The notes beneath the pieces are model-generated. The model saw only the letters and a list, made by a program, of their open reading frames with translations, was not told where the DNA came from and ran no database searches. A stretch of 64,000 nucleotides of DNA from Pieris napi. Taxonomy: Eukaryota > Arthropoda > Insecta > Lepidoptera > Pieridae. Positions 44,101 to 54,199 of the stretch are shown here, piece after piece. Position 1 is the first letter of the stretch; each line of letters begins with the position of its first letter. Both the position numbers and the translations under genes were made by a program. The stretch is taken from contig NC_062257.1 of NCBI RefSeq assembly GCF_905475465.1, forward strand, positions 4,030,001 to 4,094,000. Reading direction: 5' to 3'.

Positions 44101-47100
44101 ATTCTTCTAGAATTTTTCAATTCTTCTTTTAGTTTTGCGCTTAGCAACATATTTAGCGATTCGATAGAGAATGAAACTAGTCTTTTGAATATTCTTACCT
44201 CTGGGATTCCTTTTCTTCTTAATTTTGACAGGTTGAATAGTTTTACAGGGTACACAAGCTTGTAGATGCCATTTTGTGAGCAAAGGTAGAAATTTCTCCA
44301 CACAGTACCGCTCCGTCCAATCCAATTTCTTAGCCATTATTTTCTATAAAGAGTATTTATTCGTATAATTAAAATAATTAACGCTAAAACTACTTAACAG
44401 ATTTTGATAAAACTGTTTTCAAGGAATACCGTTTAAATCATCACTTATGAAATTTAACACTTGAAAGCCAACTCGAATAAAATCCAACAATACACATAAA
44501 ACACATTTTTTGTAATCGGTTAAAAAGTTTACTTTATTGTACGTTACGAAACTTTCAAATTATAGAAGTATTGCCTATATGAGATTTTTAGTTTGCGGAG
44601 GGTAGTGTCATAAAAAGTCTACCCGCAATTTTTTAACATAAATGAGTTCAGCACATTTCGGAAGCAAAACGCTTAAAAGGCCAGCAACGCATTTGCAAAA
44701 CTGGCTCTGTGTCCATAGGCGGTATAATTTAACATTAGATGAGCCTACTTTTGTTCTATAAAATACCTTAAAAATAAAATGTCATAACTTTTTCAAACAA
44801 ACCAGTACAGTCCTTCACGACCTCAATCATCTATTTCGTGATCATCTCTAAAGCGGTCAGATATCTGAGATACACTAATTTTTGGGTCAAAGGCGAAAGT
44901 TTCCTCACGATGTTTTCCATCACGAGCAAGAGTTGCGCACATAGTAAGTGCGCAACAAAAAAATAATTCCTAACTTAGGCTGAAAATGGTAATGAACAAA
45001 AAATACTGGTATTATTGTGAAAAAGCGTGGGTTGCTCGATAGACGAAAAATATGGCACAGAGCGCCATTTTCAGCCGACTATTTTTCACTTTTTAGTTTG
45101 ATATGCTTTAAAAGCGTGTTTTTTAGTTTTTTTTAACTATTATTTATTTTTTAGTTAAAGTTTTTTTTATTTTTTCGGATTATTGCATTGTCATCGATCT
45201 TTGACAGGTGCGCAAAATTTGAATAAAATCTGTACGTTTAAAGTGGGTCAAAATCGAGTCCGAAGGAGTCGGTTACATACATACATACAGGTGAAGTTAA
45301 TATAAAGCGTGTAAAAAAAAACGTACAAATCGCCTACTACAATATTATCAAAATTCTCAATACAAATACCGCGAATTGAATTAAACTGGGTTGCGGTATG
45401 TTGCCAAGGCTTATATCCGATGTTGCATTCAGAAATTCCTTCATAACTTTTGGCTCTGGAAATGGCATCCCGCACGATAGAGCCCGATCGCGCAACGACA
45501 ATTCACGTTTTGATTCCAACACTTTTGACCTGCAATAGAATTTGGAATTCACTAAACGTTTTTGTTAGAAAAAAACTTTAAAAGAATGGCTGGTAATTTT
45601 TTTCTCTTGTAAAATGTTACGATGCGGGGCGGGGATTGAATTACGCTTTATTGTTAATATTATTTTCGACTTTCCAGTACTTTACACCACTTAATGGTAA
45701 CTTTTAGGTATAAAGAGTCACTGGGTGGACACGAAATTTTTTACAGTATAGAAAAACGTTACGGCGCGTTACATGGGGGGGGAGGGTTGAATACGTAAGT
45801 GACGTAATACTTGAAGGCAATAACAACGATTTCTGGCATTTTTATTTTATCTTGTATATATTTTTATTGTATTTTGAAGTAAAACTTCTTTAGGCGCATG
45901 AGGGTAAAATTACGGAACGTCACGAAGATGTGCAGCGTTTTAGTCGAAGAAAAGGGTGAGAGTGATTGAGACCGATTGAGAGAGAGTGAGAAGGGTGAAT
46001 TACCTTATAGAAAGTCTATAATTAAAATAAAAATTTCGTAAAGAGAATTTATGAAATATATAATATTTAAAATATATACAATATATATAAAATATATATA
46101 ATATTTAAAATATATAAAATATATACATATTTAATATTTTATGCAATATAATTTATTGAAAGGCCACGTATTTTTATTATCCAAGAACTAAATTTAAAAA
46201 ATTGTCTGGGCCCCAGAATTTCTGTATCTGTTTCATGATAATTATTGTCAACTAATAGGCAAGTAGGTGATCAGCCTTCTGTGCCTGACACACGCCGTCG
46301 AAGGGTCTAAGGCAAGCCGGTTTCCTCACGATGTTTTCCTTCACCGTTCGAGCGAATGTTAAATGCGCACATAGAAAGTCCATTGGTGCAAAGCCGGGGA
46401 TCGAACCTACGACCTCAGGGACGAGAGTCGCACGCTGAAGCCATTAGGCCAACACAGTTACATATATATCTATCTATAATATAAAAATGAATCGCAAAAT
46501 GTGTTGGTAAGCGCATAACTCAACAACGCCTGGACCAATTTGGCCAATTATTTTTTTATAATATTCCTTGAAGTACGAGGATGGTTCTTACGGAGAGAAA
46601 CATTTAAAAAATTGAGTGAAAAAGTCTAAAAACAACACTTTTCTATATTACCATACAAAATATTCTTAATAATACTTAAAAGTCAATTTTAACTTTAATA
46701 CCATATCATAAAGTTCAAGTTAGTGGAGGGGTTCCTGGAAGGTAAATTTTTATTTTTTGACATAATGTATTTGTTGTCTTATCAACTTTCTTTTTTTTAT
46801 CTTACTAGCTAGATTCGGTGTCCCGAATAGCAGACTAAGTATTTTTAAAAAATAAAGAATCGACTGTTAGGCGGTACGATATTCGCCAGGCTATAAATCC
46901 ATTAGACATATAATACATACTTATGTCCTAAATCATTGCAGCTACGATGCGTATTACACATGGGGCAGCCATTTTTAAGATGCGTACGTCCAACGTGCCC
47001 GCACTTGTCACAACGTCCCGGCTGTGAGGCCCAACGTGCGCGCTCTTCGTACTCTTTTGTATCGGTGACCCACGACAAAAGCCTTGAACGAATAATTAAT

Positions 47101-50100
47101 AAAATACTTAATAACCAAACACAAAAAATGCGGTTATATATATTTAGAAGAAAGAAAAACGCGTAAATCATAGACAATCTTTACTAATAATTATAATTAA
47201 AAATTAATATTAAGTAGAATTTTTAGAAACGCTGTTCGTATTACCAGCTCTTAACATGATGACATTTTATTAAATAATTATAAAAATAAAACTAGCGGAT
47301 CCGACACACGTCTTAAATACAAAAACAATCTAATAATGCAAATCATTCTCGACTCATTTATTTGCTGTATAAATAAATAACCTAGATACCGACGCCATCT
47401 TCCGAGCTGATTTGTAAGTCTAAACCATCCAGGCCAACCAAACGCATTACAAAATTCATTCAAATCGGTCCAGCGGTTTAGGGCTAACTATTGTAAAGCC
47501 ATTTGCAAAACTTTTTAAATAAATAAATATTTGTTTAATAAAACATGCAAAGGGGCCATTCAAGTATTACGTAAGCTGATTTACTGCAATTTATCCCCTC
47601 CCCCCTCCTACCCCTTGTTAGCAAAAAAAGGCAAAGCTCACAAAAATAATTGTACTTAAACGTATTAATTTTTTGTAGGAATCCTCAAAAATGCATTTCG
47701 TTTTCAAGCATAGACAATGTGTGGGTAAGTAAATAATTTCTGTTGACGTAATCACCAAATAAGAAAATCAAAGTCCCCCTCCCCCTGTAGTGCTTATGGT
47801 CTAAGATCCCGCTGCAGGATTGGTGCGCTCATCGACTATTTGTTTAAAACCAAATTTTTATGTTTATTTATAATTAAGAGAATATATATGTACTAGGGTG
47901 CCTATCAAAATTTGGCCGCAATTATTTTTAATTAAATTATTTTTAATTGATTTTTGGTAAAAAATTTCGTTCATTTATTATTTAAATAAAATAACGTCTA
48001 CATCACGGTAATTAATATGAAGATTCTAAAAAATCACGGGTGCCGTTGCGCATCTGGCCGCACCTCTTTGCAGCCAGGTGTAAACAGGTATGATTTCGAT
48101 AAATTTATACGTTTATAACCTATTTTTATGAATTATATGTCAAATTGAAGCTAATTTTTTTCTATTACTTATCATATAAAGTTGCTTAATTAAATCTGGC
48201 CGCAAATAAGGGCTACTGGCTGTTAAAGATAATAAATATTTAAGGTAGAGTGAAAGAGAGTTAGCGCGTAACATCATTTGTCAGACGAGGACAGCGATTG
48301 TCGGCTAAGCGACGCTTTTAAGCCATTGCGCATGCGTCGAACGTTAGTGTTCTCAACCACCGGGGAGTAATAGAGACAACTTATAAAAAATATGTAATTT
48401 TTTTCAAAATGACAAATTTAAAAATTGCAACAAAAAATTAATATTGATTTGATATAATATCGACGGTCTAGTTAGCAATTTGTTGAACATTTTGATGAAG
48501 CAATAATCCAATTACAAATTATTTGAATGATTCAAACTTAAATATTATATCTCTATTAGATATTAATGATATTAAATGGTTTTTTAAAATGATAATAAAT
48601 TTTGAAGTTTATATATTTTTTTACGACGAAACAATAACATTAGCGAGCACTTTTGGAATGATACATTATTAAAGTCGAGTACATTGCTTTTTTCGTTACA
48701 CAAAAAACACGACTTCATCTTTATCAATTTTATTTTACATTAATTAATATAATAATTTTTAGATGCACAAATAAAATAACAATGTAAATATAAAACGTTG
48801 TTTATTACGAACTCCAAAACAGCGTGGTTTTTTATGTTAGAATAAAAATGTTGCATCTATCATCAGTAGAACCTCTATAAGTCGAACATCAAGGGAGACG
48901 CCAAAAAATATGTACCAAAATGGCTTGTAGGGACTCGGTTATTATTTCGATTAACAGAGGGTCAAGATTTCAAGTAATTGAGGTTTTGGTGTTTTAAGGG
49001 AAGGGAACAAAACATTTTTTCTAGATTTGGAGGTTTTTGACTTATCGAGGTTCGACTTAACGAGCTTCTACTGTATTCAGTTTGAGAACACTGACATTCG
49101 ACGCATGCGCAATGGCATAAAAGCGTCGCTTAGCCGACAATCGCTGTCCTCGTCTGACAAATGATGTTACGCGCTAACTCTCTTTCACTCTACCTTAAAT
49201 ATTTATTATCTTTAACAGCCAGTAGCCCTTATTTGCGGCCAGATTTAATTAAGCAACTTTATATGATAAGTAATAGAAAAAAATTAGCTTCAATTTGACA
49301 TATAATTCATAAAAATAGGTTATAAACGTATAAATTTATCGAAATCATACCTGTTTACACCTGGCTGCAAAGAGGTGCGGCCAGATGCGCAACGGCACCC
49401 GTGATTTTTTAGAATCTTCATATTAATTACCGTGATGTAGACGTTATTTTATTTAAATAATAAATGAACGAAATTTTTTACCAAAAATCAATTAAAAATA
49501 ATTTAATTAAAAATAATTGCGGCCAAATTTTGATAGGCACCCTAGTACATATATATTCTCTTAATTATAAATAAACATAAAAATTTGGTTTTAAACAAAT
49601 AGTCGATGAGCGCACCAATCCTGCAGCGGGATCTCGTACTATTACGTAATACTAGAACGGCCTCAAACCACAATTTATTACCTAGGAATAATCTCTTCAT
49701 CCTTAACAGTGTGAAGAAAAGTCACAACTGTGTTAATAGATGACCCACAAGCGCCAACCCCGTAGTCACAGCCGCATAGAAGAGCCAACGCAATCATTTT
49801 ATTACGGCCGAATCCTGAGAACGTTTAAAATGACAGCTGACAGTTCACAGACTAATATAAACTCTAGAATATGTAGTATTGGCTTCCTAAGCTAGTGGCA
49901 TCAACGTGCGACTCTCATTCCTGTGGTCGTAAGTTCGATCCCTGGCTGTCACCAATGGACTTTCTTTCTATGTGCTCATTTATTATTCTAACGGTGAAGG
50001 AAAACATCGTGTTGCCTTAGGGAGCGTTCAAGTATTACGTAACGAATTTTGGGAGATTATTGACCCCCCCCCATGTAACTCGTCGTAACGTTTTTCAGTT

Positions 50101-53100
50101 CCCTAGTACAGTACTGTACTCAAGTATAGTAAAACGTTTCGTGACCACCTTGTGTCTCTTTAGTTACTATTATGTGGTGTAAGTCGAAAATAATATTAAC
50201 AATAACGCGTAATTACATCTCCGCCCCGCATCGTAACGTTTTACAAAAGGACACCCCCCCCCCCCCAAACTCGTTACGTAATACTTGAACGCTCCCATGT
50301 ACAAATAAATAACCCCCCCCCCCCTCCCCACCTTCTAACCAAATGGAGCAGAAATTTCTTTACGACAAACATAATCGGAAGTATGCGATCTAAGCGAGTT
50401 CTATAAACGAAATTCCCATACCATTAGCCTGGAACATTCTTTCTGCATCATAGCAATCCACTGATCCCTGCATGGCGCCCCCACCCGCTGAGCTGGACAC
50501 GCTAAAGTTGCGATACACCCGGCGCGCCCCATATGCAAAGCAGTCGGAATCTTGCGATACTACCGCGTCCACCAACTGTTATATAGAAAAATCTTTTAAG
50601 GGGGCGTCCATAAATTACGTGAGGTGTTTAAGGGGGGGAGGGGGTCGAGTAAAATCTCATTTAATCTTATGTTGGAGAGAGGGGGGGTTTCGGCAAATAT
50701 CACGCAATTTTTTTTCTGATTGAAAAAATTTTTTTTTGGAAAACGGTTGACCCTAAAGGCCATCTCTGCAACTTCCCGCTAACTCCATACCAGAACGCTA
50801 AACATTTCACTTATTTTGTTTTTGAGCTCTTCGAGCTCAATAGTACGAATTTTGTGTTATTTTGAGTTCTCCGAGCTCAAAAAGATAGCGCGTAGGAAAC
50901 CCACATTTTGAAAAATCTCACGTGAGATTGGGGGATGGGGGGGGGGGTTGAATAAAATCTCACGACATCTCACCAGGGGGGAGGGAGGTACAGAAAATTT
51001 AAAAAAACATCTCACGTAATTTATGGACGCCCCCTTAAGCGATTGCAAATTTTTTGTAAGGTATTATCGCTAGGTAGGTAAGTAGGTAGTATAGGTAGGT
51101 AGGTAGTATAGGTAGGTAGGTAGTATCTGTAGGTATAGTCGCTTTTCTAAGTCGGGTAATAATCAATCGTTATGTGCTTGAAATTTTGATGTTTATACAT
51201 CCAACACTCTAAACAGATATTTAATTTAGTTATTTAAGTGTCTATTAGTAACATATTTGATTTTTATAAATAACTAGCAAACCCGGCGAACTCCGTTTCG
51301 CCACCAGATGGCTTCGTTTTATGTAATATTATATATATATTGAGATTTTACCGCTTTTCTGTTGAAAATTTTCCTGAATTTTCTTTGCTATAAACCTCAC
51401 GGAGCCCGAGACCTTTCCAACAAATGCAAAACCGTGGAAATCGGTGCGTGCGTTCTAGAGTTATAGCGTCAGGAAGGAAAACCCGACTTATTTTTATATA
51501 GTAGACTAGCTGATGGCAAACATTTGTTTTGTCATGTATATTATTTCTAGAAAACATTTTTTTAGTTCATTACAAATAACTATCTACAATAATAAAATAA
51601 GGGTTGATCGTAGAGGTGTGAAATGCTGTATCATAAAAAAATTCACTTAAGTGACGAAAAATAGATAGTAGCCGATTCTCAGACTTAAAAATTCATAAGA
51701 ATCGGTCAAGCCGTTTCGGAGGAGTATGGGAACGAACATTGTGACACGACAATTTTATATTTTAAATAATAATGATTAACATTGTGAAGGAATACATAAA
51801 AATAAGAAAATTCAACAATGTATGATGTCTGTAATAAGACTTTCATAAGAAAAACTATCAAAGAAACAGATACACAAAAAAATATATATAAATGAAACAG
51901 ATAACATACTGAAACAGAATTAAAAACAGCTAATTAAATCAAGAAACACAAAGATGTTTTATGTCCTATGCAAGAAATGCAATTTTAAAAATTGTTATAT
52001 GGTCACAGAAATAAAAGGCTTTAACAAAAATATGTATTTTCATTAATCTTACAAATGGTGAACATAATTGTATCATTCATTGGCACGACACAAAATAATG
52101 ATTGTTTGCGAGGAATCAAACCCAAGACCTTGGAGTTGGTGAATGGATGAGAAGGTATTTATTTTTATATGCTTACCCCTTTTGAATTTAAACTAGCACA
52201 AGTGGCTTCTGCCTCACCAGATCCTTTGACACATCTAACACCCATACTCTTCAACAGAGTTTCACACTAAAACAATTACAGTAATCAAATTTCTTATTAA
52301 AGTCTATAAATAATTATATTTTTTTACTTTTACATGACTTTCTGTAACTGTAGTAATGAATTATTTCATTAGACATTAATAAAATTAATTCAATAATATA
52401 TGAGATTAATAGTGTGCCAGAACTTATTTTTATACTTGCTTATTTTATTTCAAGAATTTGAGGTTTATGGTATGATTGTGTGGGTAACATTATTATTCTA
52501 TTGTTATAAAGTATTACCTATCCTTTAGTCAAATAAATTACTAGTGAACACAACACACTTAAAAAAGATTTGACGTCTTTAAAAGATTTGAATGAAATTT
52601 ATATTTTATTTTATAACATGACATTATATTTTTTTTAATTATTATATAAATATATTTTTAATTATATATAAATATTTAAACTAAAAGCTACATTTGTAAC
52701 CAGTTAATATTCAAACATTTAAGTTTAAGGGAATGCATAATTAATCAGTACCATGTACTCAGAAGTACATACAAATATTAAAGCTAGTACAAAATTATAA
52801 TTGGGATACCTCTAATAAAACACCTTTAAACCTTTTTCTAGACACACTTGGAGCTTGGCTTTTAGCTTGTGATTTTGGGGCAGCTCCTCTGAACTGAATA
52901 GCATTCCTTGCTGCCATTACATCCCTCTTCAATTCGGGAGCATCACCCTCAAGTACAAAAATTGGATTTATGTCTGCTAATAAAAGATAGACAGTGCGGA
53001 AAAATAAATTTCTGTAAAACCAGTACAAAGTCAGAATATGTATCATAAATTATATGTATTTGGTGAATAAATATGGTGTGTCTAACAACCTCAAATACAG

Positions 53101-53318
53101 TTTAGGCTGGATATAGTAATCTGTTACATTTTGGCTATCACATACCCAGCCAGCCAGATCCACAGCCACTGTTTCGCCTCTTATCTGAAGGAAGAACGAA
53201 TCAAATAAGAAAAAAAGAGTATTTGTAGTTGTTTTTTTTTCAATACCTAACATACCTCATGGAGAGACTTTTTTTCACAATAAGGCGATAATACGTTCCA
53301 TAAACCTTTAATGCCCAT
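40073..53318 (-). CDS. Gen: Flap endonuclease GEN / XPG-like Holliday-junction resolvase (11 coding exons)
   Basis: Joined exons: 53318-53256, 53184-53090, 53011-52810, 52266-52177, 50575-50422, 49814-49682, 47082-46921, 45529-45370, 44343-44199, 43224-43147, 41112-40073; about 773 residues. All introns are GT-AG and every split codon rejoins in frame. The family (Rad2/XPG nucleases, GEN subgroup) cuts Holliday junctions and flaps in the nucleus. Seen: N-terminal MGIKGLW; acidic active-site residues D30 (VAVDLAGW), E74 (FVLEGD), E138 and E140 (GSGEAEA), D159 and D161 (SQDSDCF), D218 (LCGCDYG); a cysteine cluster at 270-288; a chromodomain-like stretch about 375-450; and a long K/R/S-rich tail encoded by the last exon, as expected for a disordered, nuclear C-terminus. 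Length is between fly and human relatives as far as I know. Introns carry many MITEs and SINEs but none interrupts an exon. Start is the only ATG giving the family's MGxxxLW start. Confidence 0.95.
41176..41401. repeat. TCTGTTTCACAATG-type MITE with TTA duplication, Gen intron 10
   Basis: 226 bp between two TTA trinucleotides (41173-41175 and 41402-41404), GGGTCTTTTTCACAATGTAC to TACATCGTGAAACAGACCC. The TTA duplication suggests PIF/Harbinger-type mobilisation. Confidence 0.75.
41653..41736 (+). mobile_element. SINE A 3' fragment in Gen intron 10
   Basis: GTGTCAGACACAGAAGCCTGA...GGTTGCACCACTGATTT, diverged. Confidence 0.55.
42030..42165. mobile_element. mariner-like terminal remnant in Gen intron 10
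   Basis: TACGAGGGTGGATCCAAAAG then TCTAAGCCAGACCAAGAACG and AGCTCAACACACTTCAC. I recognise the TACGAGGGTG end as a Tc1/mariner-type terminus; no transposase frame survives. Confidence 0.45.
42591..43130. repeat. 540-bp MITE in Gen intron 10
   Basis: TGATTTTTAATTCCGTAGAA at left and CTCTACGGAATAAAAAATCA at right are inverted copies, about 30 bp in all. It ends 16 nt from the exon 10 boundary. Confidence 0.75.
43147..43224 (-). CDS. Gen: Gen exon 10 (chromodomain-like)
   Basis: 78 nt, residues 402-427. Encodes GVPSYEVVWSDISGQYEALI, the beta-strand pattern (V..YEV.W) of the GEN chromodomain, which in the family increases binding to DNA junctions. Acceptor ttttgtcag, donor AAAG|gtaatc. A 540-bp MITE ends 16 nt past the donor. 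Confidence 0.92.
43296..43958 (+). mobile_element. SINE B split by a nested element in Gen intron 9
   Basis: Head and front half 43296-43454, insertion 43455-43870, rear half 43871-43958. The two halves join to a normal SINE B. Confidence 0.85.
43455..43870 (+). mobile_element. CTAGCTGACCTGG-type element inserted in a SINE
   Basis: Starts CTAGCTGACCTGGCTAACTT and ends GTTCTCGAGTTATAAGTGTT then ACGACTTTCTTTTATATATA; splits a SINE B copy in Gen intron 9. Related to 51272-51504. Confidence 0.65.
44199..44343 (-). CDS. Gen: Gen exon 9
   Basis: 145 nt, residues 354-401. Contains KKLDWTERYCVEKFLPLLT, matching the W...YA.EKLL.LLT pattern of the family before the chromodomain, then a basic run KIKKKRNPR. 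Acceptor tttatag, strong donor AGAG|gtaaga. Confidence 0.93.
44672..44760 (+). mobile_element. Decayed LINE 3' fragment in Gen intron 8
   Basis: AAAAGGCCAGCAACGC...ATGAGCCTACTTTTGTTCT matches the LINE 3' end with many substitutions. Confidence 0.6.
45370..45529 (-). CDS. Gen: Gen exon 8
   Basis: 160 nt, residues 300-353, acceptor attgcag and donor TTCGCG|gtattt. Encodes LSLRDRALSCGMPFPEPKVM followed by EFLN, the segment that in GEN proteins precedes the chromodomain (FP...I.EFL pattern). Confidence 0.92.
45590..45850. repeat. Decayed relative of the 50020 MITE, Gen intron 7
   Basis: AAATGTTACGATGCGGGGCG, TATTATTTTCGACTT, CGTTACGGCGCGTTACATGG and GACGTAATACTTGAAGGC, in reverse order relative to 50020-50296. 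Confidence 0.5.
45872..46160 (-). repeat. Hairpin-ended repeat H (copy 10) in Gen intron 7
   Basis: TTTTGAAGTAAAACTTCTTT, GGAACGTCACGAAGATGTGC, purine-rich stretch, then AT-rich TATAAAATATATATAATATT repeats. Confidence 0.6.
46203..46457 (-). mobile_element. SINE A in Gen intron 7
   Basis: TGTCTGGGCCCCAGAATTTC to GAAGCCATTAGGCCAACAC; nearly full length in reverse. Confidence 0.85.
46921..47082 (-). CDS. Gen: Gen exon 7 (cysteine cluster)
   Basis: 162 nt, residues 246-299. Encodes SWVTDTKEYEERARW and then two CxxC pairs 14 residues apart (C270/C273 and C285/C288), plus C294. Human GEN1 has comparable paired cysteines here, so zinc binding is plausible but inferred. Acceptor gttcaag, donor ATAA|gtatgt. 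Confidence 0.92.
47804..49634. repeat. 1.83-kb near-perfect palindrome in Gen intron 6
   Basis: Left arm 47804-48357 and right arm 49080-49634 are inverted copies differing at only a few bases that I can see, mostly near the inner end. Spacer 722 bp. Each arm contains three TYTGGCCGCA-like words (47911, 48053, 48195). No ORF in arms or spacer. Confidence 0.9.
48864..49073. repeat. pogo/Tigger-like MITE in the palindrome spacer
   Basis: CAGTAGAACCTCTATAAGTC at left, TCGACTTAACGAGCTTCTACTG-type inverse at right followed by TA. CAGTAGAACCTC ends are known from pogo-class elements. Confidence 0.6.
49682..49814 (-). CDS. Gen: Gen exon 6 (LCGCDY motif)
   Basis: 133 nt, residues 202-245. Encodes FGRNKMIALALLCGCDYGVG with the last catalytic aspartate D218 and the start of the helix-two-turn-helix region. 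Acceptor ttctcag, donor CCTAG|gtaata. The terminal repeat of a MITE begins about 20 nt past the donor. Confidence 0.93.
49874..50019 (+). mobile_element. SINE A, cut by a MITE, in Gen intron 5
   Basis: TGTCACCAATGGACTTTCTT, AACGGTGAAGGAAAACATCG, TTGCCTTAG, then replaced by the MITE at 50020; the 3' half is not found on the other side. Confidence 0.75.
50020..50296. repeat. 277-bp MITE with 26-bp perfect inverted ends, Gen intron 5
   Basis: GGGAGCGTTCAAGTATTACG...CGTAATACTTGAACGCTCCC. Contains C-runs of 9 and 14. Related but decayed sequence at 45590-45850. Confidence 0.85.
50422..50575 (-). CDS. Gen: Gen exon 5 (SQDSD motif)
   Basis: 154 nt, residues 151-201 plus one base. Starts LVDAVVSQDSDCFAYGARRV, carrying catalytic D159 and D161. 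The donor is AATG|gtatgg, set by phase to exon 6 (Gly GG|A). A TTAA-flanked MITE begins only 20 nt upstream of the acceptor, so the branch-point region is squeezed between the element and the exon. Confidence 0.93.
50600..51034. repeat. 435-bp piggyBac-like MITE with TTAA duplication
   Basis: TTAA at 50596-50599 and 51035-51038 flank 24-bp perfect inverted ends beginning GGGGGCGTCCATAAATTACG. TTAA target duplication is the hallmark of piggyBac-type transposition; no transposase inside. Confidence 0.8.
51071..51137. repeat. (AGGT)n-based minisatellite
   Basis: Units of GGTAGGTAGGTAGTATA repeated three to four times with AGGT sub-repeats. Confidence 0.8.
51272..51504 (+). mobile_element. CTAGCAAACCCGG-type element in Gen intron 4
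   Basis: AACTAGCAAACCCGGCGAAC...TTCTAGAGTTATAGCGTCAG then CCCGACTTATTTTTATATA. Abuts the next element at 51506. Confidence 0.6.
51506..51770 (+). mobile_element. CTAGCTGAYCCGG-type element in Gen intron 4
   Basis: CTAGCTGATGGCAAACATTT...GGAGTATGGGAACGAACATT, the reverse complement of 28690-29017. Confidence 0.65.
52177..52266 (-). CDS. Gen: Gen exon 4 (GEAEA motif)
   Basis: 90 nt, exactly 30 codons, residues 121-150, flanked by ttttag acceptor and GGG|gtaagc donor. Encodes LLKSMGVRCVKGSGEAEATC; E138 and E140 match the metal-binding GEAEA of the XPG internal domain. Too short to be found by ORF length alone. Confidence 0.94.
52810..53011 (-). CDS. Gen: Gen exon 3 (N-terminal nuclease domain)
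   Basis: 202 nt, residues 53-120. Starts NLFFRTVYLL, then INPIFVLEGDAPELK with active-site E74, the conserved turn of the XPG N domain. The second half (AAPKSQAKSQAPSVSRKR) is the basic spacer before the I domain. Donor GAG|gtatcc, phase 0. Confidence 0.93.
53090..53184 (-). CDS. Gen: Gen exon 2 (first catalytic aspartate)
   Basis: 95 nt, residues 22-53, after acceptor ccttcag; contains RGETVAVDLAGWVCDSQ with catalytic D30. The donor is TTGAG|gttgtt, a weak match after the GT; it is chosen because the split Arg codon (AG|A) restores the family motif LRNLFFR with exon 3. Confidence 0.93.
53256..53318 (-). CDS. Gen: Gen exon 1
   Basis: 63 nt coding MGIKGLWNVLSPYCEKKSLH plus E, ending in phase 0 at a GAG|gtatgt-like donor. 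The N-terminal MG is universal in the Rad2/XPG family, where it helps form the active site. The following intron is only 71 nt. Confidence 0.93.
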
Positions 53319-54170
53319 GATTTTAAGTTCCTTTCTTCAACAGCCCTTATTATTATTATTATGAAATCAAAGAAAATGAACTTTTTGTTACATATTAGAA
53401 TATCACATTACTTCATTTTATCGTTTAAATAATAATTCGTAATAACTAAGTATTTAATTTCCTATCTCCATTAATACAGCTAATTATTTACACATACATA
53501 AGCGTAGTAATTAAGATGAAATTTCCCTCAACATTTTGAAAATAAACGTTTACTTGAATAACATTTAGTCAATTGTCACTGACAATAAAATGTGACACGG
53601 AGGCCGTAACATGAAGAAATGTCAATATGCATTTGAATATTGACATCGAAACTTTTGCCATTGGTGATTGGCATCAAAAATGCTGAATATGACCGATATT
53701 TTCAATTTTGTTTAATAATAAAGTTTGGGTTTGGATAATATAAAATATATTGTTAAAGAACCTTTTTTGTTTCTAAAATTTTATCTAGCATTTCTATTAT
53801 CCAAGTGATTTAAACTCACTCTTCCAAAAGGATTTGCGATTGACGTATCTATAATATTTGATTACGTATTGACGATTATTTTGTTAAATGTGGTCATTCC
53901 CTTATGCTGAGATTGAAACAATAGCTAATTAACATTCATTATCATGTTTGCCTGTTATCATGTTTATTCATTTATGTGATAAGAAATAAAATGTATAACT
54001 ACGTCAGTTTAATCAAGCCACACAAACGGCGTAACTGTAGGCGTTATCAGTATAATTTTGTTATACTTTAAATTAAGTAATGTTGCCAAAGAATAAGAAT
54101 TACGCTCGCTTCCGATAATACATACATCTGTATTCTGTACCCAACCCTGTATTGATTAAGCTTTAAGAAA
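53319..54170. promoter_or_regulatory. Shared 5' intergenic region of Gen and Mccc1
   Basis: 852 bp between two divergent start codons. No coding exon or full transposable element is visible. It must hold both transcription starts and both 5' UTRs unless an untranslated exon lies elsewhere. I see no clear TATA box placement that decides either start. Confidence 0.6.
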
Positions 54171-54199
54171 ATGTATTTAAATAAAATGAATAAACTTTG
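54171..54199 (+). CDS. Mccc1: Mccc1 exon 1 (targeting peptide start)
   Basis: 29 nt: MYLNKMNKL plus two bases of W10, then donor TTTG|gtaagt. A second in-frame ATG at 54186 could also start translation. The presequence is basic with no acidic residues until E35, fitting mitochondrial import. Confidence 0.8.

Larger units (their letters stand above)
47552..49662. repeat. GGCCATTCAAGTATTACG-type MITE split by a foldback element
   Basis: Left part 47552-47803 starts GGGGCCATTCAAGTATTACG; right part 49635-49662 ends ATTACGTAATACTAGAACGG then CC. A relative at 58450-58677 in reverse is uninterrupted. Confidence 0.7.

Noticed and set aside
51071..51137. CRISPR-like array
   Set aside because: Spacers are themselves AGGT repeats; this is a minisatellite in an insect intron.
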